Positions 53,448 through 64,000 of a stretch of 64,000 nt of DNA are shown here, one piece after another. Position 1 is the first letter of the stretch, and every line of letters starts with the position of its first letter. The notes beneath the pieces are model-generated. The model made no database searches, had not been told where the DNA came from, and saw only the letters and a program-made list of their open reading frames with translations. This DNA comes from Leptobrachium leishanense. Lineage: Eukaryota > Chordata > Amphibia > Anura > Megophryidae. The DNA lies in assembly GCA_009667805.1 (NCBI GenBank), contig CM019070.1, positions 53,218,451 through 53,282,450 on the forward strand. Reading direction: 5' to 3'. Both the position numbers and the translations under genes were made by a program.

Positions 53448-53667
53448 TAAGTTTTTCCAATATCAGTGAGGCAAAATTGTTTGATACATTCCATCAAACT
53501 AACAAAACCTGTCAGTGGCTAAATCCATCACAAGCTGCTGAGGATCTGTTTGCTGTTCATCTGCTTTGAATTGCACATTTTAATGTAAAACTTTAATCTC
53601 AATTTCAGATTTTTATTTTAAATCTGACAGTATGAGGGTTTTCATTATCTACAAAAAAGTTCCAGTA

Positions 53668-54105
53668 GCCAATCACTATCGAGTGTCAAGAACCAGTGTT
53701 TTTTTTTTGGGCATATCACTCTTTGTAAATTATACAGTATAAAATCATTGCGGATATTCACAATGTGTTTTTTTTCCTGTAGTAAACCTATTTGACAGGC
53801 AGACGTCGCCATTTACTGACCAAAAATCTCTACCACAGCTTGGGCACCATGCTGAATCAGCTGGGGATCAGTGTTTCAGACATAGAGTTCCACCTGTTTT
53901 AAACTGTATTAGCACATTTGCTGTCATACCCAAGGTGGTAACACTTTTGGGGCACATTCTGGAGTCCATTTGCATACAAATTTTGTAATCAATAAACTGA
54001 ATTCCTTTGCGCTGCTCCAGATTTACACCAAATCAAGTATACTTGAAATCAGGGCACCAACAGGTGCTTTTGAACAGAGTATACTCGATCTTGGTAGCGC
54101 AGGGG
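53668..54105. mobile_element. piggyBac-like MITE, left end degraded
   Basis: The right end GATCTTGGTAGCGCAGGGG is followed by TTAA (54106-54109). CTATTTGACAGGCAGACGTC and the GTTTCAGACATAGAGTTCCA region match the copy at 40002. The left terminus (CACTATCGAGTGTCAAGAAC) has lost the CCCC/TTAA boundary. Confidence 0.65.
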
Positions 54106-54468
54106 TTAACATTTGTTTTATTATGTTTCTATTTTCGTGATGTTTTGTGCTCTAAAAGAATAGGAACATTTTGTAGTAAATAAATGCCGTCGTAATTTAA
54201 AATCCCAGTCATGCATCTGTCTGGAGTGAGTTTAGTTCTTGGAACACCTCAGACAATGCTTAATGCCTTACATGAGTCAACAGAATGGAATTATAATGAA
54301 GCTCTTTGCAGTGTTGGAGTCTTTCTAAAAAAATAAATAATAATAATCTGAACTTCATTTTTATATGCAGTAAACACAGTTTTCTAATTCTCACTTATGG
54401 TACCAGGTAGTACCAGCTTGCAGGTTATGGGCCCGGTATGCATTGATACACATACACAAGGAAGGGTG

Positions 54469-55252
54469 CAGTGGCGTGTGGTGAGGTCAGTGGCTGGTGA
54501 GGCACTGGCTAGTATCATAGCCAGATATACACAGGTTACGTAGTTTCAGTGCTCCCCAGGAACTGGCTGCTCTCAGGAGTCCCCAGGAACTGGCTGCTCA
54601 GGGCTCCCCAGGAACTGGCTGCTCAGGGCTCCCCAGGAACTAGCTGCTCAGGGCTCCCCAGGAACTGGCTGCTCAGGGCTCCCCAGGAACTGGATGTTTA
54701 GGGCTCCCCAGGAACTGGCAGCTTTCTGTGCTCCCCAGGATCTCTGCATCCTCCTCAGGGGAGCATGACCTAGTGTGACACTTAAGCCACACCCCGAGAA
54801 CACCCCGCATCCACTGATTGTGTGAGACAGTCACATAACTGTCCTGCGCCAATCAATGCTTAGGAGGCCTGCCTCCCATGCAGGCATTTTTTGAATGGCT
54901 TGGACCAATAGCACTTTCCTATTGGTCCAAGCTATTTCATTGCTCTCCCAGTGCCTCTGAGGCACTGGGAGAGCAACGTTCAGGAAGTGGGCAGTGCTCA
55001 GACGTCTGTTCATTGAACAGACATGCTGCGCTGCACACTTCTTGGCAGCCTACGCGATTTGTGTAGCATCCCGCTACGCAAATTGCGTAGGCTCAGTCTG
55101 CGGAAGGAAAAGAAAAAAGAATGTTTTCGGCGCATGGAGAAGACAGAAGGAGCTGACAGTGGGGGAAGGAGGAGCAGGTGAGTTTGACTGCAGCTGCCCT
55201 TAATAGCAGGTGAGGCTCTGCCTCACCTGCCGCCCCTGGCCGCACGTCCCTG
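54469..55252. mobile_element. hAT-like element with internal minisatellite
   Basis: CAGTGGCGTGTGGTGAGG at the left and GGCCGCACGTCCCTG at the right, with a perfect 8-bp duplication GAAGGGTG (54461-54468, 55253-55260). Interior hairpins include TTGGACCAATAG/CTATTGGTCCAA and CTCTCCCAGTGCCTC/GAGGCACTGGGAGAG. No transposase. The subterminal parts (GGTGAGGCACTGG, CAGGTGAGGCTCTGCCTCAC) are GAGG-rich. Confidence 0.87.
54548..54745. repeat. 25-bp minisatellite, about eight units
   Basis: Unit GCTCCCCAGGAACTGGCTGC then TCAGG. The first and last units are longer. It lies inside the hAT element. Confidence 0.92.
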
Positions 55253-55260
55253 GAAGGGTG

Positions 55261-56493
55261 TAGGTGAACCAACAGGCTGAGGATGAGGGGCAGTACTCGA
55301 GGAGGGATGACCAGCCACTGGAAAACTGACCACAACAAGAACCTGGAAACTTGAGGAACTTGGAAGGTGCTTGAGGGTGGGGGAACAAGGCTAGAGGTTG
55401 GGGAACATGTCTTAAGGAGTAGTAAGTAAAGGAGTAGTAGTACTTAAGGCGTAGTAGTAAATAGCAGGTAGCATAGCACCAACAAAAGAACGAGTCTGCG
55501 TGAGCTAGTGGGCAACAATGCTGAAGCACTGGCTGAAAGGGGGCGTGGCCTTTTATTGAAAGCAGTCAGTGCTAATTGGTCAACGGAGTGTGTGAGCTAA
55601 GGGAAGAAAACCAGGGCTGGTGTATTGAGCCTGAGACTGGAGCATCAGGCTACATCAAAACCTGGGCTGGAAAGTGCAACACAGGAAAGATGATACCATC
55701 AGATGTGGACATGGATCAGGTTCTTGACACTAATTATTAAAGTGAATCCTTGCATGAATAGGCAAATAAGATACTCGGTGACTGGTGAGTATCTGCTCCT
55801 GTTTTTATGTTTTCTCTAAAGGTTTTACTTGAAATTATTAATATATTATGTTCTATAATACCATACTTGGACTATATTATTGTTATATACCATACTCAGG
55901 AATATATTCAGTCAGGTTTAAACTCAACCAAAGCCCTTTTAACAATTATCAACTCGATTGACTTTAAAAGCTTTTGTAAGTTTTCCAGAGCTTTGTATAC
56001 ATTAACACCTGTCTGTGCGTATGAATATATATCTCTAGATATACATATATGTTTATGAATAACATAAGGACTCATAAACAGTCTTAACGCTAGAATGCTG
56101 GAATAGTGTAAGATCATTAAATATGTGGAGAGCTTAAAAAAAGGTTAAAACGCAAAAGAAAGATGAGTATATGTCCCTTAAAGCTCCTTTTCCTCCATAT
56201 GGAATGCCTCAGATCATTGTGTGGGTGCACCACCGCCAGTATGAGGACACCTAACCACTAACCAGCAGAGTAAAGTAAGAAGGAACAGACAGGAACATCC
56301 GAAGATAAGGATTATCTTTTTATTCACTAAAAAGCCATCCAGAAATAGCGCATTATGGAGGCGGTTTACTAGATCCCTGGTCAAGAAGCGATGATAACTG
56401 TGCTCATCCAAGCAGAGACCTCCACGCCTCTCGTTTTCTGTTTTCTTAAACTGCTTGGTTTTTTAGTATACTATAGTATGTATAATAATAGTA
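55261..56493. other. No recognised feature
   Basis: Low-complexity GTAGTAGTACTTAAGG at 55430-55455 and AT-rich sequence. No repeat boundary or exon seen. Confidence 0.4.
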
Positions 56494-56497
56494 TTAT

Positions 56498-56936
56498 CCC
56501 CTTCACTACCAAGATCAAGTATACTCGATCTTCAATAGCACCTGCAGGTGCCCTGATACTGTGTATAGTCGATGTGGTCTAACTCTGGAGCATTGCAAAG
56601 GAATTTAGTTTATTGCAAAATAAATTCCTTTGCAAATACACTCCAGAATATGTCCCTGGAATTTCGACACATCAGACTTGACAGCCAATATGTTGAAATC
56701 CTTTGAAATGTTTTGAGATCCATTTTCCTACACGAAACATGAAACTCAAAGTATTCTGTAGATGTAGTAGTGCTGTTTGACCAGTGGAGATAGACCTCTG
56801 CCTGACAAATAGTGAACATATTATAAAGTGGGACACCTCTGTGTATATTTACCGCGTGGGTAACGGAAAGTCAATTTACATACAATCACTGGGTCCTGCC
56901 AGTGATTTTATGGAAAATCTCTTGGTATTGAAGGGG
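56498..56936. mobile_element. piggyBac-like MITE
   Basis: CCCCTTCACTACCAAGATC at the left (preceded by TTAT, probably a mutated TTAA) and CTTGGTATTGAAGGGG at the right, followed by TTAA (56937-56940). A subterminal palindrome GATCAAGTATACTCGATC is present. Confidence 0.75.
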
Positions 56937-56940
56937 TTAA

Positions 56941-57779
56941 TAATTAAAGCAACATTACAGCATTAGTGAAATGGCTTCAAACACTTGTTGCAATAACGTT
57001 AAAGGAAATTGAAACAACTATGTATCTTCTTCTGCCACCGTTTGACTTTCCCTCTTGTGATCACCAAACTTTATCCTTTTTGCAAGAACCGGCGGTTTTC
57101 GGTACAGTTTGCGAAAATGGTAAACGTGCGTCAGTGTGTAAGCCCTTTTTATAGCTTTAAAATTTATGAAATAAGTTCCTTTGTCCTTCAAATTCTTACC
57201 AAGGACAATGTCAGCCTATAGGCAGTAGCCCTGCCATCTAGTGGTTGCCGTGCTTTCCAATGATCTCTCAAAAGCAGCATATAGTGTATAGTTACATCAT
57301 GTACATCACATAATACATTATTTTATAAACATTGCGTCGTCGTGTTGCATGTTTTGGGTTCTTTCGCTAGATAAAGCTAATAGAAAAGCCTCAGGCAATT
57401 ATTATTTATCAACAAGTCGTAACATTGTTTCAAATATTTCTCGTTTTTCTTTTTCTTATGTTTATTGTAATTTTGCAGTCTTTCAATGACTGACAAATGG
57501 ATGAGAAAAAAATGGGAAAAGCACATCCTTGCGGCAATGTTCCATCATTAGACAACAAGGGCTTTGTTATTCTTGCGTTGTAGCTCGTTTCTAAATCCGT
57601 GAAGATGTCTCGTGCCTTTTTTCATTTATTTTACTCACTCTAGCTAAGTGGCAAAGTACGTCCTAGGAATGCTTTGCCGCTTTTTTTGAATATTCACATT
57701 GAAATTTGAAACATTGCTTCCTTGAAACATTGAAATTTGAAATGACAGTTTCAGGCAACGTAAGTGCTTGCAAAAAGAA
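56941..57779. other. Low-repeat AT-rich block
   Basis: No family landmarks. 57300-57720 contains CAACAAGGGCTTTGTTATTC (two SOX-like AACAA sites in inverted arrangement), GCTAGATAAAGCTAATAG and ATTATTTATCAACAAG. Candidate non-coding regulatory block; unproven. Confidence 0.27.
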
Positions 57780-57782
57780 TAT

Positions 57783-58475
57783 GGGCCACGTTACAATCTT
57801 GGTGCTAACGTTAGCGCTCACCTGCGTGAGCGTTACCGTTAGCCCCAGTGGTCACCGCACATTACAATCCAAACGCTAACGGGTTAAGTAACTCGTTACC
57901 GTTTGGTACCTTGTGCTTTTCAGCGCGAGGTTACTGTACTTTGCGCTCCCTGTGCTTAACATGAGGAGCGCAAAGTGTTAATCAGCGTTAGGATTACAAA
58001 ACGCTGATTAACGTCCCGCTGTGGTTAGAAAAAGTTAACCACACCATGGACTTTGTGCTAACGGATTCCGCTGGTGCAGAATCCATTAACACCAGCCAAA
58101 AAAAATAAAAACTAGCCAGATACTCACCTCCTGTCCCGCAGCGAGGACCGTTGCTCCATCTGCCTCCTCTGTCACCGGGAACCGAGGGAGAGACTGGGGG
58201 GAAAAGTCCCCCAGTCTCTCCCTGCAGATCACTTCGCCGACCTGGCAGATCTCGCGATGTGAGATCCGACAGGTCGTGTGACCGGCAGTGGGAAACTCAA
58301 TGGAGTCCTATGGACTCCATCGAGTGGATGCTTAGCACTGCCGCGAGCATCCTGGGGTGTAGCGCCCACTAACAATGCAGGCAGCTTTTTAAGCGCCTGC
58401 ATTGTAATCTCCCGTTAAAACGGGGGCGCGAGGGAGAAAACTGCAGGTTTTAACGGGAGGATTGTAATTTAGCCC
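57783..58475. mobile_element. Harbinger-like element, GGGCCACGTTACAATC type
   Basis: GGGCCACGTTACAATC and GGATTGTAATTTAGCCC are related inverted ends, like those of 16814-17723. Inner hairpins: CTAACGTTAGCGCTCACCTG and ACGCTGATTAACG-type repeats. No matching target duplication (TAT versus GAA). 693 bp, CpG-rich, no transposase. Confidence 0.62.
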
Positions 58476-59020
58476 GAAGATGGGTAAATATTACAACTTC
58501 TCCCATTAATCTGTGAGCTACAGGGACTTGATTCATAATGCACGTGCAGTACATTACATTTTTTTGCTAAGTTAATTATCAGAGATTTTTTAATTATTCG
58601 AAAGAGTTATAATGGGAAATGAGCTAAAAAATGAAGGAATTCAAAATCTTTTTTTTACAAATCAATTTTGTTTAGAGCAGGAGATCTGACTCCAGGAGGA
58701 AATGTAATAATTTTAAATAAACATTTTGATCATACACTGAGTGGAAAGCAATATTACCAAAATCCAGTGTTGCACTTATAATTCTAAAAAAAGACCAATC
58801 CACTTTCACACTTTTCATATTTAAAGTTCCAAAATACTACTAACCTATTTCTTAGATTTAGTAATAAGTTGTCTCAAAGTCTGAGATTTGCTACTTTACA
58901 ATATAAGTGCTTTGAAAATGCTGTTATTAAAAGCACACCTACATTATTTGTTTTGTGGGAAAGTCTTTATTGTTAGTGTTTGTCAGCACTTTTTTTAAAC
59001 TTTCTATTTCTCAAAGCTAC
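58476..59020. other. No recognised feature
   Basis: AT-rich, no coding or repeat boundary. Confidence 0.4.
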
Positions 59021-59024
59021 TTAA

Positions 59025-59344
59025 ACCCTTACCACAGGGCGGGTTGTGCCTGGCGGCAGGGCGTTAATGCCGGCGGGGTGTACTTATACGCCCCGCTTGC
59101 CTGCTGCTGTAAAAGGCCCCTCCTCCAGCCCGCCTACATAGCTGACGCATGCGCATGACAAGCGTCATTATCTGCAGTGGGACAGCCGGAGTTCAGGTCG
59201 TCCCGCAGCAGCCATTGATGCGTGCCAACTGGTGGGCGAGAGCACAAAGGTCCATTGAAACAAGCAAGGTGTGCTATGCTACCCAGCGGCTTCAAGGACC
59301 ACCTGCTTCGGGGATGGCATAGTACGCCCCTCGTCGGTAACAGG
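59025..59344. mobile_element. piggyBac-like MITE, second type
   Basis: ACCCTTACCACAGGGCGGG and GTCGGTAACAGG with TTAA on both sides (59021-59024, 59345-59348). GC-rich interior (GGCGGCAGGGCGTTAATGCC, CGCATGCGCATGACAAGCG), unlike the other TTAA elements here. Confidence 0.6.
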
Positions 59345-59348
59345 TTAA

Positions 59349-59904
59349 CATTTTGGGTGTAGTTCTTTTCTGTTACATTACAGCATACAGTAACTCTGAT
59401 GGCTTCCCCCTTCACCTTCATACACTCCTCTTTCATGGCAGCCTTGCCCACGCTATAGACAGACTTTATGCCCTTTGGAGGAGTGTGGATGCCAGCCTTC
59501 TGCCAAGATACTATGGACCATTGTGATAAAGGCAACTCACAGGGAAATTATGCATTGCCTCACTTTATTCCAGTTACGTTTTAAAATTTGTTTCTGAAGT
59601 GTGATTATAGTTTGAATATATTTTAGTTTGTATTAGTTTATTCTGGCCCTCTGTTAAAATTAGCGCTACCTAGAAACTAGGGGGTGGACGTAACTTGTTA
59701 TGCTTGTGTTGTTATTGGATGGGGGGACTACTACTAGTCTGGTAGTCTGAAAACTGAATGCCAGTCTCTTTTGTGGTTCCGGGTCTGAGAAAGCTGACCG
59801 ACAAACTAACAACTTGGTTCTGATCCTGGTACTTTGGAAAAACACAACGGTTTGTTCCCGAAACAGTAACAATTATATTCATGTATCTGATCAAAAATAC
59901 AGGT
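59349..59904. other. No recognised feature
   Basis: A 133-codon reverse ORF (59134-59535) overlaps the MITE above and has no recognised homology. Confidence 0.4.
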
Positions 59905-59907
59905 TAA

Positions 59908-60167
59908 GGCTGGACGCACACGAGCGTTTCTCAGAGAGAGGAAGGAACGTCCGTGAGAGTGAACGTTCCTTCCACTCTGTGCGCTCAGCGCTACAAAGTG
60001 CGATACTCCTATGGAGGATTGCGCTTTGTATCCCCGTCAGCGTCCGTCTAGCTTTCTGATGGGGAGGGCTTTCTTACGTCCGGTGGTTGGCTCTCCCTGT
60101 CAAAATGGCACAGACGCAGGGAAGTGCGGACGCACAAAAGTATAAGTGCGCTCTTGTGCCGCCAGCA
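59908..60167 (+). mobile_element. Harbinger-like MITE, GGCTGGACGCACAC type
   Basis: GGCTGGACGCACACGAGCG and CTCTTGTGCCGCCAGCA with TAA on both flanks (59905-59907, 60168-60170). Internal GGAACGTCCGTGAGAGTGAA, CTACAAAGTGCG and GGGGAGGGCTTTC match the reverse-oriented element at 29960-30853. Confidence 0.7.
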
Positions 60168-60519
60168 TAAGCCCTTTGAATTTCCATGTATCTTTTATTT
60201 GTTTCTGTGACATTAGCGAGCCTCAAAAGAGGGATCAAGCTGTAGTTCGCATTTTTAAAAAATATATAATTGTGAGCCTAGAAGTCTTGTTTTAAAATAG
60301 AAAACAGATAGAAATGTTACAGATTGTATTAATTAAAGTAGCATAAAGAGAGGCTCGCTAACCTCTAACTGAAGACCTGGCTCGCCCTTAAAAAACTAAT
60401 ATGTTACACACTTTATGTACCTAGCAGGTCACTTAATCCCATTAAATGATGTGGGTTTGTTGTTATTGCTATAGATTTATTTGTATTGCGACAACATGTT
60501 CCGCGGCACGTTCAGTGGA

Positions 60520-60695
60520 ACTATTCAATAAAAGTGAAACTCAGGAGAATGACTGGAGAAGTGAAAATTCTAGGTCAAAATAGCCAAACCAGAAAAACTC
60601 TCCCATTTATCTCACTTTCCAAATTGCTATATGGTCGAGATTGTTCTCTTCTCCTGACAATTCTCCTGAGTTTCTCCTTTCAGTGAATAGACCCT
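60520..60695. mobile_element. Short palindromic MITE, CTATTCAATAAAAG type
   Basis: Arms GAAACTCAGGAGAATGACTG and CAATTCTCCTGAGTTTCTCC with GAATAGACCCTTA at the right end. The core ATTCTAGGTCAAAATAGCCA equals that of 20208-20376. Confidence 0.65.
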
Positions 60696-61119
60696 TAAGT
60701 TAGGGTAATACACAATAATAATGAAATGAGGTAGAGACTGGGCCTTGTTCTGGCTTATATTCTTTAAAAAAAGATATTAAATATGTTTTTAAGCCATACT
60801 TCTCTTTAATTTTACATTTAATTATTAAAAATGTAAAACAAATCATCTTGGGACTTGAGTCTTGATATACAAACAATATTGCTCCCCCAGGTTCTATTTT
60901 TGTTTTATAGTAGTAGCACAGCTTCTGTATTTGTACCTATAATTGTTAGTTTTTTTTGCGTACAGTACTTGATTTTACATCCCCTTAATTACATTTCTTT
61001 TTACACTTTTCCCCCTGAATAATAGTGCATCTATTGTATTGGTCAGCGTAGCTTTCTATCTATCCCTGTCTGTCTCTCTCGTATATGATCTCAATCCTCC
61101 ACTTATCTCAGCAGAGACC

Positions 61120-61560
61120 AGAGGAATCTACGATGTTTGGCATTCATTGTTTTTGCCGTTATGAGCATTTTAAAATCTTGATTAAATAAAGTTTCTCTTA
61201 ATCGACCTGTCATTCCTGTTCAGCGACCCTTAGCAAAGGTAAGCCGGGCTTGAATAGTTTTCAGCATCAAGTTAGGACTTGAAGAAAATCTGTTTTCCTT
61301 TATAACGCTATTAAACTGGCGATAATTTATGGCAGACAATTGGCAACGTATGACTTGTGAAATCTGCTGCTTGTATCGTCTTCCCGTTGACTTGCATAGA
61401 AGAAAATTGAGTTGGTTTTCTTATTCTCCAAATGTCTCGGGTTTGGCTGTATTAATAGGAGCTTGGGCTGATTCTGAGATTGCTCTGTTCCACAAGGCAG
61501 AATTCTCAAGCAGAGAAAGCCTCATCTACAGTGTGTGTAACGAGTCATCAGTCAAGTGGT
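61120..61560. other. Low-repeat block with a possible 15-nt microexon
   Basis: Free of the local repeat families. A pyrimidine-rich CATTCCTGTTCAG at 61211-61223 is followed 15 nt later by AAAG|GTAAGC (donor GT at 61239-61240). A 15-nt exon 61224-61238 would preserve frame from the phase-1 signal exon (GCG ACC CTT AGC AAA). Chance pairs of splice-like words are common, so this is weak. Confidence 0.15.
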
Positions 61561-61565
61561 TGTAC

Positions 61566-61905
61566 TTAACATTGTGAGCGCCAATGCGTTAGTACGCGTA
61601 TGCGCGCATGGTATTACAATCTTAGCGCAAAATGTAACACACGACGTTTGCGCGCATCAGTTTAACGTCTTTGAAAACCTGGTGTTAATTTACAATCTGA
61701 ACGTACTGGCCGAAACAAAATGAACCTGCACAAAAAAAAAATACAGCACAGTACAGTTACACATTCTACACATACCCAAACAATAAAATTAGTAAATTGT
61801 TTAATTTTTTATTTTTGTTGCAGCACATATACTCAGATTGACTTTGACAGGCGCAACAACCAAAACCTAGCAAATGGTGGTTCTTAATTCTGATTGGCGT
61901 TAAGC
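61566..61905 (+). mobile_element. Truncated GCGC-rich Harbinger-like copy
   Basis: ACTTAACATTGTGAGCGCCA through ACACATACCCAAACAATAAA to TTCTTAATTCTGATTGGC, about 95 percent identical by eye to 62303-62627 but lacking both termini. Confidence 0.8.
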
Positions 61906-62100
61906 AAGTGCCTGGAATATTTGGCCAAATTATCATTTTTCATCAGCATGGGCCTTCACGAGCGGAGGATAGCAACAAGGCTGGCAATCCTCTTGATATG
62001 CTAGTACCTCTTGGACAAACCTCCTTTTTTTCCCATTGTTACCTCTAGTAATATTAACGGTGAATTGTTGGTGGAAGGGGGCCCAACCCTCAAACCCTTA

Positions 62101-63140
62101 GACTGGGGTCACACAAACACACGAAGGCCCCTATTACATTCCTCGTGCAGCGCATTTGCGTGCACGCAATGCGCATTTGCGCGAGGAAAAGACCGCATAA
62201 CGTCGTATTACAACGTTCGCGCAAACGATGCGCGTTAACGTCCAATGCGAGTGACCCTGCGTGAACCCAGCGCGAGCACAAGTTCCTGCACGCATCCTAT
62301 ACTTAACATTGTGAGCGCCTATGCGTATGCGCGCATGGTATTACAATCTTAGCGCAAAATGTAACGCACAACGTTTGCGCGCATCATTTTAACGTCTTTG
62401 AAAACCTGGTGTTAACTTACAATCTGAACGTTCTGGTCGAAACAAAATGAACCTGCACAAAAAAAAAAATACAGCACAGTACAGTTACACATTCTACACA
62501 TACCCAAACAATAAAATTAGTAAATTGTTTATTTTTTTATTTTTGTAACAGCACATATACTCAGATTGACTTTGACAGGCGCAATAACCGAAACCTAGCA
62601 AATGGTGGTTCTTAATTCTGATTGGCTGAATCCCGTGAAAAAACAGTCTGCCCACCGATTCCTGCACGCAACGGTCATTTGCGCCTGGCTTTGCGTGTCG
62701 GATTTGCGCTCGAAAAAAGTTGAAGGCTGAAAAATGCGCTCGGATCGTAATACTGCGTTAATTTGCGCGCACTGTTTTTTAGCGTGCGCAAAAAAAATTG
62801 CGCTGCGCGACTGCATTTGCGCGAAGAGTGTAATAGGGGCCTAAGTGCGTCCGTAGTGACCCCTCCACCCAGTGTTCTGTGTAGCGTTATGACGGCTCGA
62901 TTTGGAGAGCCACACGGTGTAATAGAATCGCACGTTACAATGAGCGTGCTGAAATCCTCCCTGTCAAAACGCTACATCGGACATTGGCTGGGACTACAAA
63001 GCACGATCCTTCATAGGAAGCTCATACTTCGGAGGGCTGAGCGCACTAACGTGCACTCAGTGAAGTGGTCACACGGGCGTACGAGCGGAAAGAACGTCCG
63101 ATCTCACGGACGTTCCCTCCATGCTCGTCTGACCCTGGCC
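62101..63140. mobile_element. Harbinger-like element with another nested inside
   Basis: GACTGGGGTCACACAAACAC and GTCTGACCCTGGCC inverted ends; flanks TTA and TAA. After removing 62126-62841 the sequence is collinear with 29960-30853 (AGTGCGTCC...GTGACC, CTACAAAGC, GGACGTTCC). Confidence 0.65.
62126..62841. mobile_element. GCGC-rich Harbinger-like element, nested
   Basis: GGCCCCTATTACATTCCTCG and GAAGAGTGTAATAGGGGCC. Flanks GAA (62123-62125) and TAA (62842-62844) fit a TAA duplication with one change. Full set of family landmarks; 716 bp. Confidence 0.8.
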
Positions 63141-63237
63141 TAATTGTCCTGAATGTAGAGGCAATCTTCATTATGTTGAGCTGTTTTATATATTGGAGAT
63201 GGTTAACCTTTTGGTGTGTTGGCTGCATGTCTTGATT

Positions 63238-63560
63238 AGGGATGAGCCGAACACTCTCCGAGTTCGGTTCGAGCCCGAACTTCCCATTTGTTCGGGACCG
63301 AACCCGAACCCCCATGCAAGTCAATGGGGCTGAAAATTCGGTTTTTTAGAGTGCCCTCCAAGAGGGCATATATGCTACATATTTGCCATAAAAGGTGTAT
63401 GGGGGCCTGGGTAGTGCCCTGGGGGACAGGAGACAAGGACAAAAAGTAAAAAAAAAGTTTTTAAAGGGACAGTGAGTTTTCCATGAAATAAGGGTTAAAG
63501 ATAAAAACCAAAAATTCCTTTAAATATCGTGCCTAGGAGGTCCCCATAACCTGCCCGTGA
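63238..63560 (+). mobile_element. hAT-like end, TAGGGATGAGCCGAAC type
   Basis: TAGGGATGAGCCGAACAC followed by CGAGTTCGGTTCGAGCCCGA, then CTCCAAGAGGGCATATATGC. The terminus resembles the TAGGGATGTGC end of 30213-30759. I could not find the opposite terminus or a target duplication, so extent is approximate. Confidence 0.45.
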
Positions 63561-63734
63561 AGTGGCGGATTTCTAGGATGTATAGAAATATGTAAAAACC
63601 AAAAAATGACATTTCAAATGACAGTAAATGCTTTTCCTTTAATCTATCCATAAACAACTGCTTGGGGCGGCAGTCTGTATGAAAAGAGGAGACATTTTCG
63701 GACACGCAGAAAAAGTTTACTGATTTTTTGGCGG

Positions 63735-63867
63735 TGAAAAGCAGGAGAATGACTGGAGAATGGAAAATTCTAGACCAAATAGCCGATTTGGAAAGTGAGA
63801 TAAATGGGAGAATTTTTCTGGTTTGGCTATTTTGACCTAGAATTTTCCATTCTCTAGTTTAACCCTG
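63735..63867. mobile_element. Short palindromic MITE, end-truncated
   Basis: GGTGAAAAGCAGGAGAATGA...GACCTAGAATTTTCCATTCTC; same core as 20208-20376, but both outer ends are degraded (right end AACCCTG only). Confidence 0.7.
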
Positions 63868-63868
63868 T

Positions 63869-64000
63869 CAGGGTTATTCAGAGAGCGGTGAAGAGCAGGA
63901 GAATGACTGGAGAATGAAAAATTCTAGGTCAAAATAGCCAAACCAGAAAAATTCTCCCATTTAGGCTGGGGTCAGACTAGCGAATTTTTAACGTGCGTTT
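63869..64000 (+). mobile_element. Short palindromic MITE interrupted by a Harbinger-like MITE at the window edge
   Basis: Starts CAGGGTTATTCAGAGAGCGG directly after the previous copy. It breaks at ATTCTCCCATTTA, where GGCTGGGGTCAGAC (63964 onward) begins after TTA (61-63 of that line), the left end of the 7685/26242 family. Both continue beyond the window. Confidence 0.75.

Overview
This is non-coding, repeat-dense vertebrate chromosomal DNA. The mixture of an L2-type LINE, tRNA-derived SINEs, Ty3-type LTR elements and very many short hAT, PIF-Harbinger and piggyBac-like derivatives is what I would expect in a large amphibian (probably anuran) genome, but no species-diagnostic gene is visible, so that placement is inference. 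Only one host-gene piece is supported: a possible non-coding first exon near 4.96-5.10 kb and a good signal-peptide exon at 5508-5662 (18 codons, phase-1 donor). Everything downstream would then be a very long first coding intron, or intergenic DNA.

Layout. 0.17-1.4 kb: a hAT element carrying a 30-bp minisatellite. 2.3-4.3 kb: two opposite copies of a 0.9-kb hairpin-rich element with CAGGGTTATTCA termini and 3-bp target duplications; further copies lie at 9.9-14.3, 21.8, 23.8, 27.4 and 43.5 kb, with diverged relatives at 15.1 and 44.4-46.2 kb. 5-8 kb: the signal-peptide exon, TA microsatellites, SINE and L2 tails and a TTA-flanked MITE. 10.3-13.9 kb: a nearly full-length, frameshifted L2 LINE inserted inside a hairpin element; its N-terminus has a 2A-like motif directly after a hydrophobic segment. 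16.8-18.9 kb: two GCGC-rich Harbinger-like elements, one with a nested hAT MITE. 20.7-21.3 kb: a 36-bp minisatellite. 28.7-30.9 kb: a solo LTR and a Harbinger-like element, each with another element nested inside. 31.2-35.3 kb: a young, complete non-autonomous LTR retrotransposon with a CCHC zinc knuckle, no pol, and two minisatellites inside its reading frame. 36-43 kb: a solo LTR, two hAT MITEs, piggyBac-like elements and several low-repeat blocks. 43-64 kb: more of the same families, including three hAT-type elements, a second solo LTR, piggyBac-like copies, Harbinger-like copies and nested MITEs running off the right edge.

The most interesting item is the LTR element. The 11 bases starting 2 nt after its 5' LTR are exactly complementary to 11 bases lying about 28 bp downstream of a TATA-like box inside the LTR. 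That is the signature of self-priming in the Tf1/sushi group, found here in an element that has replaced most of gag and all of pol with tandem repeats open in all six frames. A second theme is that several unrelated transposons here each carry a private minisatellite. Target-site duplications were read by eye for about twenty elements and give much of the support for the classifications.
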